Of a stretch of DNA of 64,000 bases, positions 7,858 through 16,495 are shown in pieces. Positions within the stretch are counted from its first letter, which is position 1. Each line of letters starts with the position of its first letter. Made by a program: the position numbers and the translations under genes. Origin of the DNA: Defluviitaleaceae bacterium (GTDB lineage: Bacteria; Bacillota; Clostridia; Lachnospirales; WQUN01); contig WRAN01000004.1 of NCBI GenBank assembly GCA_009780185.1, positions 62,001 through 126,000 of the forward strand, given 5' to 3'. The notes beneath the pieces were generated by a model. It was not told the origin of the DNA. It ran no database searches and saw nothing but the letters and a program-made list of their open reading frames with translations.

Positions 7858-9471
7858 ATGAAAAACTTATACGATCTTATAATAATAGGCGCTGGGGCTG
7901 CTGGCCTCAGCGCTGCTATATATGCCGGGAGAGCAAAGCTCAAAACCTTGGTTATAGAAAAATCCGACCCAGGTGGTCAAATAAAAATCACAAATGAAGT
8001 GGTCAATTATCCCGGAGTGGTATCTACGACCGGGACTAAACTTGCAGGGGATATGAAAAAACAGGCTGAAAACTTTGGCGTTAATTTTATTACTGCAGAT
8101 GTAACAAAAGTTGACTTTTCCCGGGAAATAAAAACAGTAACCGCTGGGGATAAATACTCAGCGGTCGGAGTAATTATTGCCACCGGAGCAAAGCCCAGGA
8201 AGCTTGGTTTTGAAGGTGAAGCCCAGTTTGCGGGCCGAGGCATTGCCTATTGTGCAACTTGTGACGGTGAGTTTTTTACGGGTAAAGATGTATATGTAAT
8301 AGGTGCAGGATTTGCTGCCGCTGAGGAAGCTATCTTCCTTACGCGTTTTGCAAAAAAGGTAACGATAATAGCCAGAGAACCGGAATTTACATGTTCTAAA
8401 ACCATAGCGGATAAAGTCATGACACATGATAAAATTGAAGTTAATTTCAACTCAGAAATCATGTATGTACGAGGTGAAAATCTTGTTAATGAAGCAAAGT
8501 TTGTAAACAATCAAACAGGTGAAACCTGGGTACACCAAGCTAAGGAAGGCTCCTTTGGGGTTTTTGTATTTGTGGGGTATGAGCCAGAAAGCGCAGTTTT
8601 CAAAGGTCATGTAACCATGGATAACTGGGGGTATATACCAGCTTCAGAAGATATGGAAACTAATATATCAGGAATATATGCGGCCGGTGACATCCGCCCC
8701 AAAAGATTAAGGCAGCTGGTAACAGCCGCGGCTGACGGCGCAATAGCTTCAACTGCTGCAGAAAAATATATTGATGAAGTTAAAGCCAAGTTAGGGTTAA
8801 TAATTGAGCCAATAGACTCAAAAGAAGTAAAAGAAGACACTCATATCTTTAATGACCAATCGGCGACACAGATAAAAATCGTAATGGAAAGGCTGGAGAG
8901 ACCGATTTCCATACATGCTATCTTGCAACCTGATTGTGAACTTTCCAGTAAAATAAAAGATTTTTTGCAGGATTTTAAATCTATAGCCCACAAAATTCCT
9001 ATTCATCTACATGAAAGGGGGCACAATCAGGGAATAGAAGCCAAAATCCAAAGCTCTATGTTTCCAATAATTGCACTTATGGATGAAAATCAAAGCTACA
9101 CGGGTATAGGCTTTAATGGTGTACCAGCCGGCCATGAGTTAGAATCATTTATTTTGGCAATATATAACATTGCTGGTCCAGGGCAACCCATACATTCTGA
9201 CTTACTATACAAAATCCAAGCTCTGTCTAATCATACAAATATAAAAATTGGTGTTTCATTATCTTGTACAATGTGCCCAGAAATAGTGCAAGCCAGTCAG
9301 CGGATTGCCGCCATAAACAACAATGTTTCCGCAGAAATGATAGATATACAATTTTTCTCCGAGTTTCGTCAAAAACATGGTATAATGAGTGTGCCAGCCC
9401 TTGTTTTAAATGACAAGGATGTTATATTTGGCAAAAAATCCTTGGAAGAATTGGTGGGACATCTTCTATGA
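7858..9471 (+). CDS. Thioredoxin reductase-like flavoprotein with C-terminal redoxin domains (AhpF-like, domain order reversed)
   Basis: A 537-residue enzyme. Residues 1-305 are a TrxR/AhpF-type flavoprotein: FAD site IIGAGAAGLSAAIYAGR, redox-active C132-A-T-C135, and the AAGDIRPKRLRQLVTAAADG FAD signature. Residues about 330-537 form two thioredoxin-fold-like parts, the second with C470-T-M-C473-P. In AhpF these redoxin domains come first; here they follow the reductase. The nucleotide-binding segment lacks the HRRxxxR arginines that select NADPH, reading IIAREPEFTCS instead, so NADH or another donor is possible. Its likely role is electron supply to the adjacent AhpC. The ribosome site is weak, consistent with coupling to ahpC. 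Confidence 0.88.
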   Translation: MKNLYDLIIIGAGAAGLSAAIYAGRAKLKTLVIEKSDPGGQIKITNEVVNYPGVVSTTGTKLAGDMKKQAENFGVNFITADVTKVDFSREIKTVTAGDKYSAVGVIIATGAKPRKLGFEGEAQFAGRGIAYCATCDGEFFTGKDVYVIGAGFAAAEEAIFLTRFAKKVTIIAREPEFTCSKTIADKVMTHDKIEVNFNSEIMYVRGENLVNEAKFVNNQTGETWVHQAKEGSFGVFVFVGYEPESAVFKGHVTMDNWGYIPASEDMETNISGIYAAGDIRPKRLRQLVTAAADGAIASTAAEKYIDEVKAKLGLIIEPIDSKEVKEDTHIFNDQSATQIKIVMERLERPISIHAILQPDCELSSKIKDFLQDFKSIAHKIPIHLHERGHNQGIEAKIQSSMFPIIALMDENQSYTGIGFNGVPAGHELESFILAIYNIAGPGQPIHSDLLYKIQALSNHTNIKIGVSLSCTMCPEIVQASQRIAAINNNVSAEMIDIQFFSEFRQKHGIMSVPALVLNDKDVIFGKKSLEELVGHLL

Positions 9472-9848
9472 GCCTTAAGCGCAATACAATTCAGAGACAA
9501 ATAATCCTGGATACACTAAAGAGGTTTAACACCCATCCTTCGGTGGATGTGCTGTATACTGTGATACACAAAAGCCACCCTACAATAAGCAAAGCGACAG
9601 TATACCGCAATCTGCGTCAGCTTGCTGGGGAAGGTATCATTACCCAGATGGCCGTCTCAGATGATGTGGCTAGATATGATGGTACCTCAGAGCCTCATTA
9701 TCATTTCTCTTGTAAAGTATGTAATAAAATTTTTGATTTGGATATGGATTGCGTCGAGGGTATTGATGATCAGATTCGTAGTAAGTATGGATACAAAGTA
9801 GACAAACATGAAATTTTGTTTGTAGGTACATGCCAAGATTGTGAGTAA
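9468..9848 (+). CDS. perR: Fur-family transcriptional regulator, probably PerR-type
   Basis: A 126-residue metalloregulator. Residues 1-70 form the winged-helix DNA-binding domain with the recognition segment TISKATVYRNLRQL; the C-terminal half is the dimerisation and metal domain. The structural zinc site is complete: C82-x-x-C85 (SCKVC) and C122-x-x-C125 (TCQDC). Its ATG overlaps the previous stop by four bases (ATGA at 9468-9471), so it is co-translated with the ahpC operon. PerR represses peroxide-defence genes and is inactivated by iron-dependent oxidation of histidines; that choice over Fur or Zur comes from operon context, not from a unique residue. Confidence 0.85.
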   Translation: MSLKRNTIQRQIILDTLKRFNTHPSVDVLYTVIHKSHPTISKATVYRNLRQLAGEGIITQMAVSDDVARYDGTSEPHYHFSCKVCNKIFDLDMDCVEGIDDQIRSKYGYKVDKHEILFVGTCQDCE

Positions 9849-9867
9849 TATAAATTTATAAATAACC

Positions 9868-9894
9868 AAAAACCGCGCAACCGCGCGGTTTTTT
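9868..9894 (+). terminator. Intrinsic terminator of the ahpC-perR operon
   Basis: AAAAACCGCGC (9868-9878), a four-base loop AACC, then GCGCGGTTTTTT (9883-9894): a stable stem with a T run 20 bases after the perR stop. The structure is nearly symmetric and could also work from the minus strand for the VOC gene. Confidence 0.9.
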
Positions 9895-9920
9895 AATATA
9901 ATTTTTTCAGCTGTATGGTC

Positions 9921-10026
9921 TTATAGCGAATTAATTCGAAATCAGTCCTGCCTGTCGCCGAAAACGCGTTGAAGCGTTCGCGATTTTCAGCTCGGTCAAG
10001 ACTGTTTCTCATTTAATTCGCTATAA
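9921..10026. repeat. TATAGCGAATTAA-family palindromic repeat, full-length copy
   Basis: A 106-base element with terminal inverted repeats beginning TTATAGCGAATTAA and ending TTAATTCGCTATAA; the subterminal parts (ATCAGTC and GACTGTT) also pair. The interior contains a GC-rich hairpin built on CCTGTCGCCGAAAA, which recurs at 46971-46987. There is no ORF. The right end covers the last codons and stop of the VOC gene. Size and structure fit a small non-autonomous element (MITE-like), but no matching transposase is in the window. Confidence 0.8.
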
Positions 10027-10481
10027 TCATCATTTTCAAGTAGTTCGATCACGGTTTTCAGCGTGCTTTCGGCATCTATATATGCATATCGCCCGCCGGT
10101 GTATTCCCCTTTTTGAATTAACGTCATTCCATTGGCTTCAAGCTGCATGGTTTTTTCTTTCATTCCTTTGATAAAAAAGGCAATGTGGTGAATCCCTTCC
10201 CCGTTTTTATCAAGTCCTTCTCTCCATGTAGATGGCTCCATATCAGGCTCTATAAGCTCTAACTGGAGATTGCCTCCAAGTGGAAAAAACGCGAGCTTTG
10301 CCCGGGCATTTGAAGGCACACCGCGATACTCGGTTTGAGCTTCTTCTCTGGTACCTGTTAAGCGCCATTCAGGTTTCTCTACTCCCAAAAAATCTGCAAA
10401 ATCTTGTGATGTTTTTTCAATGTCATGAACAACAATTGCTATTTGCACAACTACATTGGTACCAAGGATATTTTTATTCAT
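9996..10481 (-). CDS. VOC-superfamily (glyoxalase-like) protein
   Basis: A 161-residue single-chain vicinal-oxygen-chelate protein with two beta-alpha-beta-beta-beta modules: VVQIAIVVHDIE near 10-21 and IHHIAFFIKGM near 96-106. Candidate metal ligands follow the methylmalonyl-CoA epimerase/glyoxalase layout (QIAIVV, LQLELIE, HHIAF, VIELLE), with Gln in place of the usual first His. Substrate is unknown. AGGAGG precedes the ATG. The last residues after about 152 (YSELNEKQS and stop) are encoded by the terminal repeat of the 9921-10026 element, so the natural C-terminus has probably been replaced. A second repeat (10494-10578) lies directly upstream of its ribosome site. Confidence 0.8.
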   Translation of the reverse strand: MNKNILGTNVVVQIAIVVHDIEKTSQDFADFLGVEKPEWRLTGTREEAQTEYRGVPSNARAKLAFFPLGGNLQLELIEPDMEPSTWREGLDKNGEGIHHIAFFIKGMKEKTMQLEANGMTLIQKGEYTGGRYAYIDAESTLKTVIELLENDDYSELNEKQS

Positions 10482-10493
10482 TTTTTCCTCCTA

Positions 10494-10578
10494 ATACCGA
10501 TTCCAAATTAAAACCTGTCTGACAGAGCGGCGGCCTGAAACGCGAAGCAGCAGATAGGATTTTAATTGGAATCGGTAT
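10494..10578. repeat. ATACCGATTCCAA-family palindromic repeat, full-length copy
   Basis: An 85-base element with terminal inverted repeats ATACCGATTCCAAATTAAAA and its near complement ending in ATCGGTAT at 10578. The interior has CCTGTCTGACAGAGCGG and a CGCGAAGCAGC block. The left end abuts the ribosome site of the VOC gene, so the element lies within that gene's leader. Related copies are at 30412-30442 (ends only) and 46889-46944 (one half). Confidence 0.8.
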
Positions 10579-10581
10579 AAA

Positions 10582-11493
10582 TCACTTCATTAATTTAGAT
10601 TTATTTAAGGCTTCGGTAAAATAATCCGGCAATGGGGTTTCAAAATTCATGGTTTCCCCGGTAATAGGATGTACTAAGCTTAGCGCTTTTGCGTGAAGAA
10701 TCTGGCTTTCCAAACCCAGTGGCTGTTTTTTAGGCCCGTAAAGCGGGTCTCCCAGAACAGGATGCCCAAGATATGATAAATGAACCCTAATCTGATGAGT
10801 ACGTCCCGTTTCAAGACGCGCCTCAATAAGAGTGAAACGGGAAAACCGTTCCAAAACAGATATGTTAGTCACAGCCTCACGGCTTTTGCCTGTTGTAATA
10901 ACGGCCATTTTTTTTCGGTCTTTTGGATGACGGCCAATTGGAATATCTATCCGCTGATTATCTGACTTTATTCGCCCAACACAAAGAGCCTGATAAACCC
11001 TGCCCATTTTTCGGCTGGAAAGCTGATTAGAAAGCCCCTGATGCGCTTCATCATTTTTGGCCACAACCATCAGGCCGGAAGTATCTTTATCCAGGCGGTG
11101 AACAATTCCAGGCCGCTGCACACCACCAATACCGGAAAGTGACTCTCCGCAGTGATGCAAAAGCGCATTAACCAAAGTCCCATTAAAATGCCCCGCCGCC
11201 GGATGAACCACCAGGCCGCGAGGCTTATTAATTACAATTATATCATTATCTTCATAAATAATATCCAAGGGAATATCTTCTGCAACAGCTGTGTAAGGGG
11301 CAGGAGAGGGGACTATACATACTACAATATCACCCAGCTTTAGGCGGGCGTTTTTTTTAATGGGTTGGCCGCCAATAGTGACTTGACCATCTTCAAGCAA
11401 ACGTTGGGCGTTATTACGGGATAGGCCTTCTATTTTCTCTGTCAGTAAAATATCAATCCGCTTATTGACGCTTTCTGCGGTTATTGTAATCAT
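10582..11493 (-). CDS. rluD: RluA/RluD-family 23S rRNA pseudouridine synthase
   Basis: A 303-residue enzyme that isomerises uridine to pseudouridine in RNA, probably in 23S rRNA helix 69 by family precedent. Residues 1-60 are an S4 RNA-binding domain (ITAESVNKRIDILL). The catalytic motif HRLDKDTSG at 132-140 contains the essential D135, and GRTHQIRVHL follows in the last third. The ATG overlaps the lspA stop (ATGA at 11490-11493), an arrangement common in Firmicutes. Which uridine is modified cannot be read from sequence. Confidence 0.93.
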   Translation of the reverse strand: MITITAESVNKRIDILLTEKIEGLSRNNAQRLLEDGQVTIGGQPIKKNARLKLGDIVVCIVPSPAPYTAVAEDIPLDIIYEDNDIIVINKPRGLVVHPAAGHFNGTLVNALLHHCGESLSGIGGVQRPGIVHRLDKDTSGLMVVAKNDEAHQGLSNQLSSRKMGRVYQALCVGRIKSDNQRIDIPIGRHPKDRKKMAVITTGKSREAVTNISVLERFSRFTLIEARLETGRTHQIRVHLSYLGHPVLGDPLYGPKKQPLGLESQILHAKALSLVHPITGETMNFETPLPDYFTEALNKSKLMK

Positions 11494-12023
11494 GATTCCT
11501 GCGTTTCTAGCTTGGTTTTATCGTAACCAAAATATGGGGCATCCTTTACTACAAAGAGAATCATAATGGCAAATAAAAATATCCCAGTAGTTACATATAT
11601 ATCCGCAACATTAAACACAGGGAAATTAATAAACCTAAACACGAACATATCCACAACATGACCAAAACGTACACGATCAATAAGATTACCGATGCCTCCG
11701 GCTATAACAAGTACCAGCGGCACCCTAAGCAATGTAAATCTTGACTCATTGGGAAGCTTGAAAAAATACCATCCCGCCGCGGCCAATACTACAAGCTTAA
11801 ACACCGTAAGGACTATCTGCGCCCAATCAAACCCAGCCAAAAACCCAAAGGCCGCTCCGGTATTCTCCAGATAAGTTAAATGGAGAAAGCCTTGGATAAG
11901 CGGCCGTTCTGGTTGCCCTTGTAAATTTCTTATGGCATAGAGCTTCACTAGTTGATCCATGACAACAAGTGCCGCAATATCAAAGAAATATATTGTTAAA
12001 CTAATTCCACGTTTTCTACTCAT
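11490..12023 (-). CDS. lspA: Lipoprotein signal peptidase (signal peptidase II)
   Basis: About 177 residues with four membrane helices. It removes signal peptides from prolipoproteins after lipid attachment. The two catalytic aspartates lie in NLIDRVRFGHVVDMF and FNVADIY; the conserved NTGAAFG segment is also present. I prefer the ATG at 12023 (MSRKRG); a TTG two codons earlier is possible. That ATG overlaps the end of the upstream phosphofructokinase gene (ATGAGTAG), so coupled translation is likely. Several lipoproteins encoded in the window (34459, 48467) are expected substrates. Confidence 0.95.
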   Translation of the reverse strand: MSRKRGISLTIYFFDIAALVVMDQLVKLYAIRNLQGQPERPLIQGFLHLTYLENTGAAFGFLAGFDWAQIVLTVFKLVVLAAAGWYFFKLPNESRFTLLRVPLVLVIAGGIGNLIDRVRFGHVVDMFVFRFINFPVFNVADIYVTTGIFLFAIMILFVVKDAPYFGYDKTKLETQES

Positions 12024-13164
12024 CGCCAAAGGAAATACCCAAAGATCTGGCTACTCTAACCAGTTCTCCATTGGGGTCTACCAGCTTATCGCCACCTCTG
12101 GCGATGCCACCTTTTTCTAAGTCCTTTGGTATTACATCATTTAGTGCCACATATTCCATGCTGCCATTGTTGAGGCATACCATATTTCCAAATTTGCCTT
12201 CTTTTATCAATTCTACTACACGAACACCGTATCTGGCAGAAAGGAGTCTGTCAGCAGCAGAGGTATCCCCTCCACGCTGGATATGGCCGAATACACAGTC
12301 GCGTACTTCATTTTCAATCTTATCTTTTAACTGGCCAACTATATATTCCGCAATACCTCCAAGGTTGGTTGAATCTGGACGGCCTTCTACTTTCTCTTTT
12401 TCTATTTGTGTACCACCTTGTTCAATCGCACCTTCTGACACGGCAATAATAGAGAATTTTTTACCTCTTGCATTGCGCTCGTTAATCTTTTTAACAATGG
12501 AAGCAAAGTTATACGGGATTTCTGGGATAAGTATTACATCAGCAGAGCCAGCGATTCCGGCATGTAATGTAATCCAGCCGGCAGAGCGCCCCATTATTTG
12601 TGCCACTAATACACGGTGATGGCTTTCTGCTGTAGTATGGAGGCGGCCTAGATTTTCTGTGGCAATACCTACGGCTGTATCAAAACCAAATGTGGCGTCT
12701 GTGGCATTGAGGTCATTGTCAATGGTTTTTGGTACGCCTATTACATTGACTTTGTAGCCATCTTCGTCTTCCGCTTTGTTGGAAAAATCTCTTGCGCTAG
12801 TAAGGGTGCCGTCCCCTCCAAGAACTATAAGGGTGTGTACTCCAGCTTCTTTCATTTTCTTAACAGCAACATCAGATACGTCACCTTTATGAACAAAGGC
12901 GCCATTTTCCATTACCGAATAATTAAACAGGTTATCCCTATTGGAGCTAAACAGCATTGAGCCGCCTTTGTGGAGTATGCCTGATGTTGATTCCAATGTC
13001 AGGGGAATATAATCACCTTCATAAAGGCCTCGGTATCCGAATCTATAGCCGATTACGTCATATTCTGGCAGTAGATTATGGCAACCGCGGACTATAGAAT
13101 ATATTACTGCGTTAAGTCCAGGGGCATCGCCGCCACCGGTAAGTATTGCAATTTTCTTTTTCAT
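12016..13164 (-). CDS. pfk: 6-phosphofructokinase (group III / mixed-substrate type)
   Basis: A 382-residue phosphofructokinase for glycolysis, fructose 6-phosphate to fructose 1,6-bisphosphate. The donor loop reads GGDGT (116-120), the ATP-type glycine, while the second diagnostic position is Lys in PKTIDND (145-151), as in PPi enzymes. That mix is typical of the group III branch, so the phosphoryl donor (ATP or PPi) cannot be settled by eye. MGRSAGW and GGD..AADR motifs are present. GAGAGGAAG precedes the ATG, and a promoter lies at 13205-13233. It is followed by lspA and rluD in overlapping order. Confidence 0.92.
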   Translation of the reverse strand: MKKKIAILTGGGDAPGLNAVIYSIVRGCHNLLPEYDVIGYRFGYRGLYEGDYIPLTLESTSGILHKGGSMLFSSNRDNLFNYSVMENGAFVHKGDVSDVAVKKMKEAGVHTLIVLGGDGTLTSARDFSNKAEDEDGYKVNVIGVPKTIDNDLNATDATFGFDTAVGIATENLGRLHTTAESHHRVLVAQIMGRSAGWITLHAGIAGSADVILIPEIPYNFASIVKKINERNARGKKFSIIAVSEGAIEQGGTQIEKEKVEGRPDSTNLGGIAEYIVGQLKDKIENEVRDCVFGHIQRGGDTSAADRLLSARYGVRVVELIKEGKFGNMVCLNNGSMEYVALNDVIPKDLEKGGIARGGDKLVDPNGELVRVARSLGISFGDE

Positions 13165-13204
13165 GGATTACTTCCTCTCTTTGTAAAAAAGTTTCACGCC
13201 TGCT

Positions 13205-13233
13205 ATTGTACCTAATGGGAAATAGTCTGGCAA
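13205..13233 (-). promoter_or_regulatory. Candidate promoter for pfk-lspA-rluD
   Basis: On the minus strand TTGCCA (13233-13228) and TACAAT (13210-13205) have a 17-base spacer, about 40 bases upstream of the pfk start in the gap after miaA. Confidence 0.6.
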
Positions 13234-13248
13234 TAGTGAACCAAAGAT

Positions 13249-14160
13249 TTACAGCAAGGATATTTCCTGGGCAATAATCTCAGGTATTTTTACACCTGCT
13301 GGCATATTGATTGCATATGGATTTTGATGTTTAAACCACGTTATTTGGCGCTTTGCATAGTGGCGTGAGTTTTGTTGGATATTGGAAATGGCATCCTCTC
13401 GGGTACAATTTCCCAGGAAATATTTAATTATTTCCTTGTAGCCAATTCCCTGCATGGATACTAAATCCTTATGATATCCTTGGGATATAAGTCTCTCTAC
13501 TTCGTTTTCCAGCCCGGCATTAATCATATTTAATACCCGCTGATTGATACGGTCATACAATTGCTGTCTTTCCATGTTAAGGCAGATAAAAACTGAATTG
13601 TATATTTCCGGTTGTTTTTTTTGTAATGCGTTATATTCGGAAAACAGTTTCCCAGTTGCCCGGTTATAGCTTAGTGCGCGGATTACACGTTTAATATTAT
13701 TGGGATGGATTGCGCAAGCGGCCTTCGGGTCTGTTGCTTGCAGTAAGCTGTGAATATGGTTAGAGCCTTTTTTTGCAGCCATATCTGCAAAATACAAGGC
13801 ATGGGGATCTTCGTCTTGGGCAAATTGGACATCGTAAATCACTGCGTTAATATAAAATCCTGTACCCCCACATAAGATAGGTGTCTGGTTTCGACTATGG
13901 ATATCATTGATAATGGATCTGGCTTGTTGTTGATATAGAGCCGCGGAGTAGGGTTCATCTGGTTTGACAATATCAATCATGTGATGAGGTATGCTGTCTT
14001 TTTCTTCTTCCGCTGGTTTTGCTGTGCCGATATCCATTCCTTTATATATCTGCATCGAGTCAGCAGACACTATTTCCCCATTTACCAGTTTTGCCAGTTC
14101 CACAGCCACTGCGGTCTTCCCGCTTGCTGTTGGTCCGGCTATTACATAAATATCTTTCAT
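13249..14160 (-). CDS. miaA: tRNA dimethylallyltransferase
   Basis: A 303-residue MiaA, which adds a dimethylallyl group to N6 of A37 in tRNAs reading UNN codons. The P-loop is GPTASGKT at 8-15, followed by the conserved DSMQIYKGMDIGTAKP segment and PHHMID. The GGTGFYI motif and the C-terminal GIGYKE and HYAKRQ.TWF segments are all present, so the enzyme is complete. It stands alone between pfk and the divergent VUT transporter. Confidence 0.96.
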   Translation of the reverse strand: MKDIYVIAGPTASGKTAVAVELAKLVNGEIVSADSMQIYKGMDIGTAKPAEEEKDSIPHHMIDIVKPDEPYSAALYQQQARSIINDIHSRNQTPILCGGTGFYINAVIYDVQFAQDEDPHALYFADMAAKKGSNHIHSLLQATDPKAACAIHPNNIKRVIRALSYNRATGKLFSEYNALQKKQPEIYNSVFICLNMERQQLYDRINQRVLNMINAGLENEVERLISQGYHKDLVSMQGIGYKEIIKYFLGNCTREDAISNIQQNSRHYAKRQITWFKHQNPYAINMPAGVKIPEIIAQEISLL

Positions 14161-14200
14161 AATGGCCTCGCTTTTTAGTTTTTCATTTATTTCGCAATAA

Positions 14201-14229
14201 TTGACATATAATCATCTTTTGGCTAGTAT
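14201..14229 (+). promoter_or_regulatory. Strong promoter of the VUT transporter gene
   Basis: TTGACA (14201-14206) and TAGTAT (14224-14229) are spaced by 17 bases. The leader of about 80 bases contains a small hairpin (CGTTCT with AGAACG near 14264-14281). Because VUT transporters often sit under preQ1 riboswitches I looked for one, but the preQ1-I pattern is not evident. Confidence 0.75.
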
Positions 14230-14313
14230 GCCCGCAGAAAGGAGGATATTGCAATCGAAATATCGTTCTAATTTTCAGAACGACACAATCTAAATAAATA
14301 AGGAGTGAAAACG

Positions 14314-14961
14314 ATGGATAACCGAAACCACACAGCGGGTAAACCGAAACCATTGTTAGTGTACTTAGTCACCATTTATGCAGTAAGCTTAATTGCTGCA
14401 AATATCTTGGCAAACCACATGTTAGTGGTTATTCGCTGGACTGCCAGCGCCGGAATTTTGACCTTTCCTGTAACTTATATACTTGCATCTGTGATTTCTG
14501 AGGTGTATGGATACAAATGGGCGCGCCGCGCGGCCTGGCTTACATTGGCTCTTAACGGGCTAATGGCAGGATTGATACAACTGGCCATTATACTGCCCCA
14601 GCCTGAATGGTATGATGCAGCCCATTTTATAGGCGCTGTGGGAGGCACCTGGCGTATTGTCCTGGCGAGTCTAACCGCCTTTACTATCGGAAAATATGCT
14701 AACGATAAGGTGTTTGCACGTATGAAGCTGAAGCATGAAGGGTTATCCGGTTTTGGGGTTAGGGCTATGGCATCTTCAATAATCGGCCATATCCTGGATT
14801 CTGCTATTTTTACGTTGATTGCCTTTGCTTTATATTTCTCATGGACAGCTATTTGGGAAATGATAATCGTAAGTGTATGCCTAAAATGGGGCTATGAGTG
14901 GCTGGTATTGCCATTGACCTTAAAAATCGTTAAAAAAGTAAAAAATTACGAAGATATTTAA
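14314..14961 (+). CDS. VUT-family (YhhQ-like) transporter, probable queuosine precursor uptake
   Basis: About 215 residues with six membrane helices, belonging to the vitamin-uptake/VUT (DUF165) family; characterised members such as YhhQ import queuosine precursors. Family features include ILTFPVTYILASVISEVYG near residues 47-65, with the acidic residue after the second helix, and HILDSAIFTLIAF near the fifth helix. The ATG at 14314 is preferred because AAGGAG lies eight bases before it; a GTG three codons upstream falls on the ribosome site. No queuosine biosynthesis gene is nearby. Substrate is inferred from the family only. Confidence 0.85.
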   Translation: MDNRNHTAGKPKPLLVYLVTIYAVSLIAANILANHMLVVIRWTASAGILTFPVTYILASVISEVYGYKWARRAAWLTLALNGLMAGLIQLAIILPQPEWYDAAHFIGAVGGTWRIVLASLTAFTIGKYANDKVFARMKLKHEGLSGFGVRAMASSIIGHILDSAIFTLIAFALYFSWTAIWEMIIVSVCLKWGYEWLVLPLTLKIVKKVKNYEDI

Positions 14962-15002
14962 AGAAAAGCTTTTACCCAAAAAAACAACCTTGGGAGTTGT
15001 CT

Positions 15003-16379
15003 ATGCCAAAGACAAAAACGCTATATATATGTAGTGCCTGTGAACATGAACAGGCAAAATGGATGGGTATGTGTCCCTTTTGCCGACAGTACAACACCTT
15101 GGAGGAAAAAGTTATACGCCCAGAAGGGGTGAAGCCTCCCCGCATGGGAGCAGTAAATACGGAAGATGTGTTTGAATCCCCCGTACTGCTAAGTGATATC
15201 CCAACTGATATCGTGGCAGACCGTAAGCCAACAGGCGTTCCGGAGCTTGATAGAGTTTTAGGTGGTGGCTTGGTGCCCAGTAGCCTGCTGCTTTTAGGCG
15301 GCGACCCTGGCATTGGTAAATCTACATTGCTGTTGCAAATATGCCGCCATATGGCTAGTGATGAATTTCCCATTTTATATGTAACCGGGGAGGAAAGCGC
15401 CAGCCAGATAAAAATGCGAGCTGATAGGCTGGGGGTTAATGTACCCGGATGTTACTTGCTGGCGGAAACAGATCTTCACAATATCCAGGCAGCAGTGGAG
15501 GAAATACAGCCTTCGCTACTGTTGATAGATTCTATACAAACCATGCGCCTTAGTGAATTGTCATCTTTACCGGGATCTGTAACACAAGTGCGGGAATGTA
15601 CTGCTTTTTTCACATATCTGGCAAAGCAGCAATCCACAGCTGTATTGCTTGTAGGCCACGTGACCAAAGAAGGCTCTTTGGCAGGGCCAAGAGTGCTGGA
15701 GCATATGGTTGATACGGTTCTATATTTCGAAGGGGAAGGAAAGGACGCCTACCGACTTATCCGAGCCGTAAAAAACCGTTTTGGCTCTACTCAAGAGATT
15801 GGCGTTTTCGAAATGGGGGAAGAAGGCTTAACGGGAATTGCCGATCCTTCTGCTTATATGCTGGCAGGCCGTCCAATAGGTGTACCTGGTTCTGTTGTAA
15901 CCTGTAGTATGGAAGGCACTCGGCCACTTCTTACCGAAGTTCAGGCATTGGTAAGCTATACCAACTTCGGCACACCAAGGCGTACGGCTAACGGCATGGA
16001 TTATAATCGTATGGTAATGCTTTTAGCGGTACTGGAAAAACGTGCCGGATACAAGCTTCAAACCTACGACAGTTATGTAAACATAGCCGGTGGGCTTAGA
16101 ATAGATGAGCCTGCCGCTGATGCGGGAATCTTGGCGGCATTGGCTTCCTGCTACAAAAACAAAGCCGTAGATCCATATACAATGGTAATGGGTGAGGTAG
16201 GGCTGGCAGGTGAATTACGCGCTATAAGTCAAGCTGAGCGTAGAGTAACAGAAGCGGCAAGACAAGGCTTTAAATCATGCATACTTCCCGCTGCCAACAA
16301 AGGAAAGCTAAGAGCTCCGGCAGGCATGAGGGTAATGGGGGTTGCGCATATTGGTGAACTCTTGGGAGTGCTTCTATAG
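15003..16379 (+). CDS. radA: DNA repair protein RadA (Sms)
   Basis: A 458-residue RecA-like helicase that promotes branch migration in recombination. It has an N-terminal C4 zinc finger (CSACEHEQAKWMGMCPFC), a Walker A GGDPGIGKST near residue 98, the RadA-specific KNRFG motif near 257, and a C-terminal Lon-protease-like domain ending in ILPAANKGKL and VAHIGELL. ATG at 15003 has GGGAG six bases upstream; a TTG two codons earlier is a weaker alternative. The upstream gene ends 40 bases before. Confidence 0.96.
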   Translation: MPKTKTLYICSACEHEQAKWMGMCPFCRQYNTLEEKVIRPEGVKPPRMGAVNTEDVFESPVLLSDIPTDIVADRKPTGVPELDRVLGGGLVPSSLLLLGGDPGIGKSTLLLQICRHMASDEFPILYVTGEESASQIKMRADRLGVNVPGCYLLAETDLHNIQAAVEEIQPSLLLIDSIQTMRLSELSSLPGSVTQVRECTAFFTYLAKQQSTAVLLVGHVTKEGSLAGPRVLEHMVDTVLYFEGEGKDAYRLIRAVKNRFGSTQEIGVFEMGEEGLTGIADPSAYMLAGRPIGVPGSVVTCSMEGTRPLLTEVQALVSYTNFGTPRRTANGMDYNRMVMLLAVLEKRAGYKLQTYDSYVNIAGGLRIDEPAADAGILAALASCYKNKAVDPYTMVMGEVGLAGELRAISQAERRVTEAARQGFKSCILPAANKGKLRAPAGMRVMGVAHIGELLGVLL

Positions 16380-16457
16380 ACTTATATGTATTTTTATAAT
16401 AGAGTTCTTCTGAAATCAAAAGGCGTGATAGAAGCAAAAGACTTATAATGAAACCTA

Positions 16458-16488
16458 CTTTCGAAATCATAAAACGTGATTTCGAAAG
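16458..16488 (+). promoter_or_regulatory. Perfect inverted repeat upstream of the zinc-ribbon membrane gene
   Basis: CTTTCGAAATCA (16458-16469) and TGATTTCGAAAG (16477-16488) are perfectly complementary with a seven-base loop. The right arm runs into AGAGG, a ribosome-site-like stretch. It may be an operator, or an RNA hairpin controlling access to that ribosome site. There is no T run, so it is not a terminator. Confidence 0.6.
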
Positions 16489-16495
16489 AGGTCTA

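Noticed and set aside
14230-14310. Possible preQ1 riboswitch before the VUT transporter
   Set aside because: The leader has a promoter and a small hairpin, but the preQ1-I loop and A-rich tail pattern are not seen; a covariance search would be needed for other classes.
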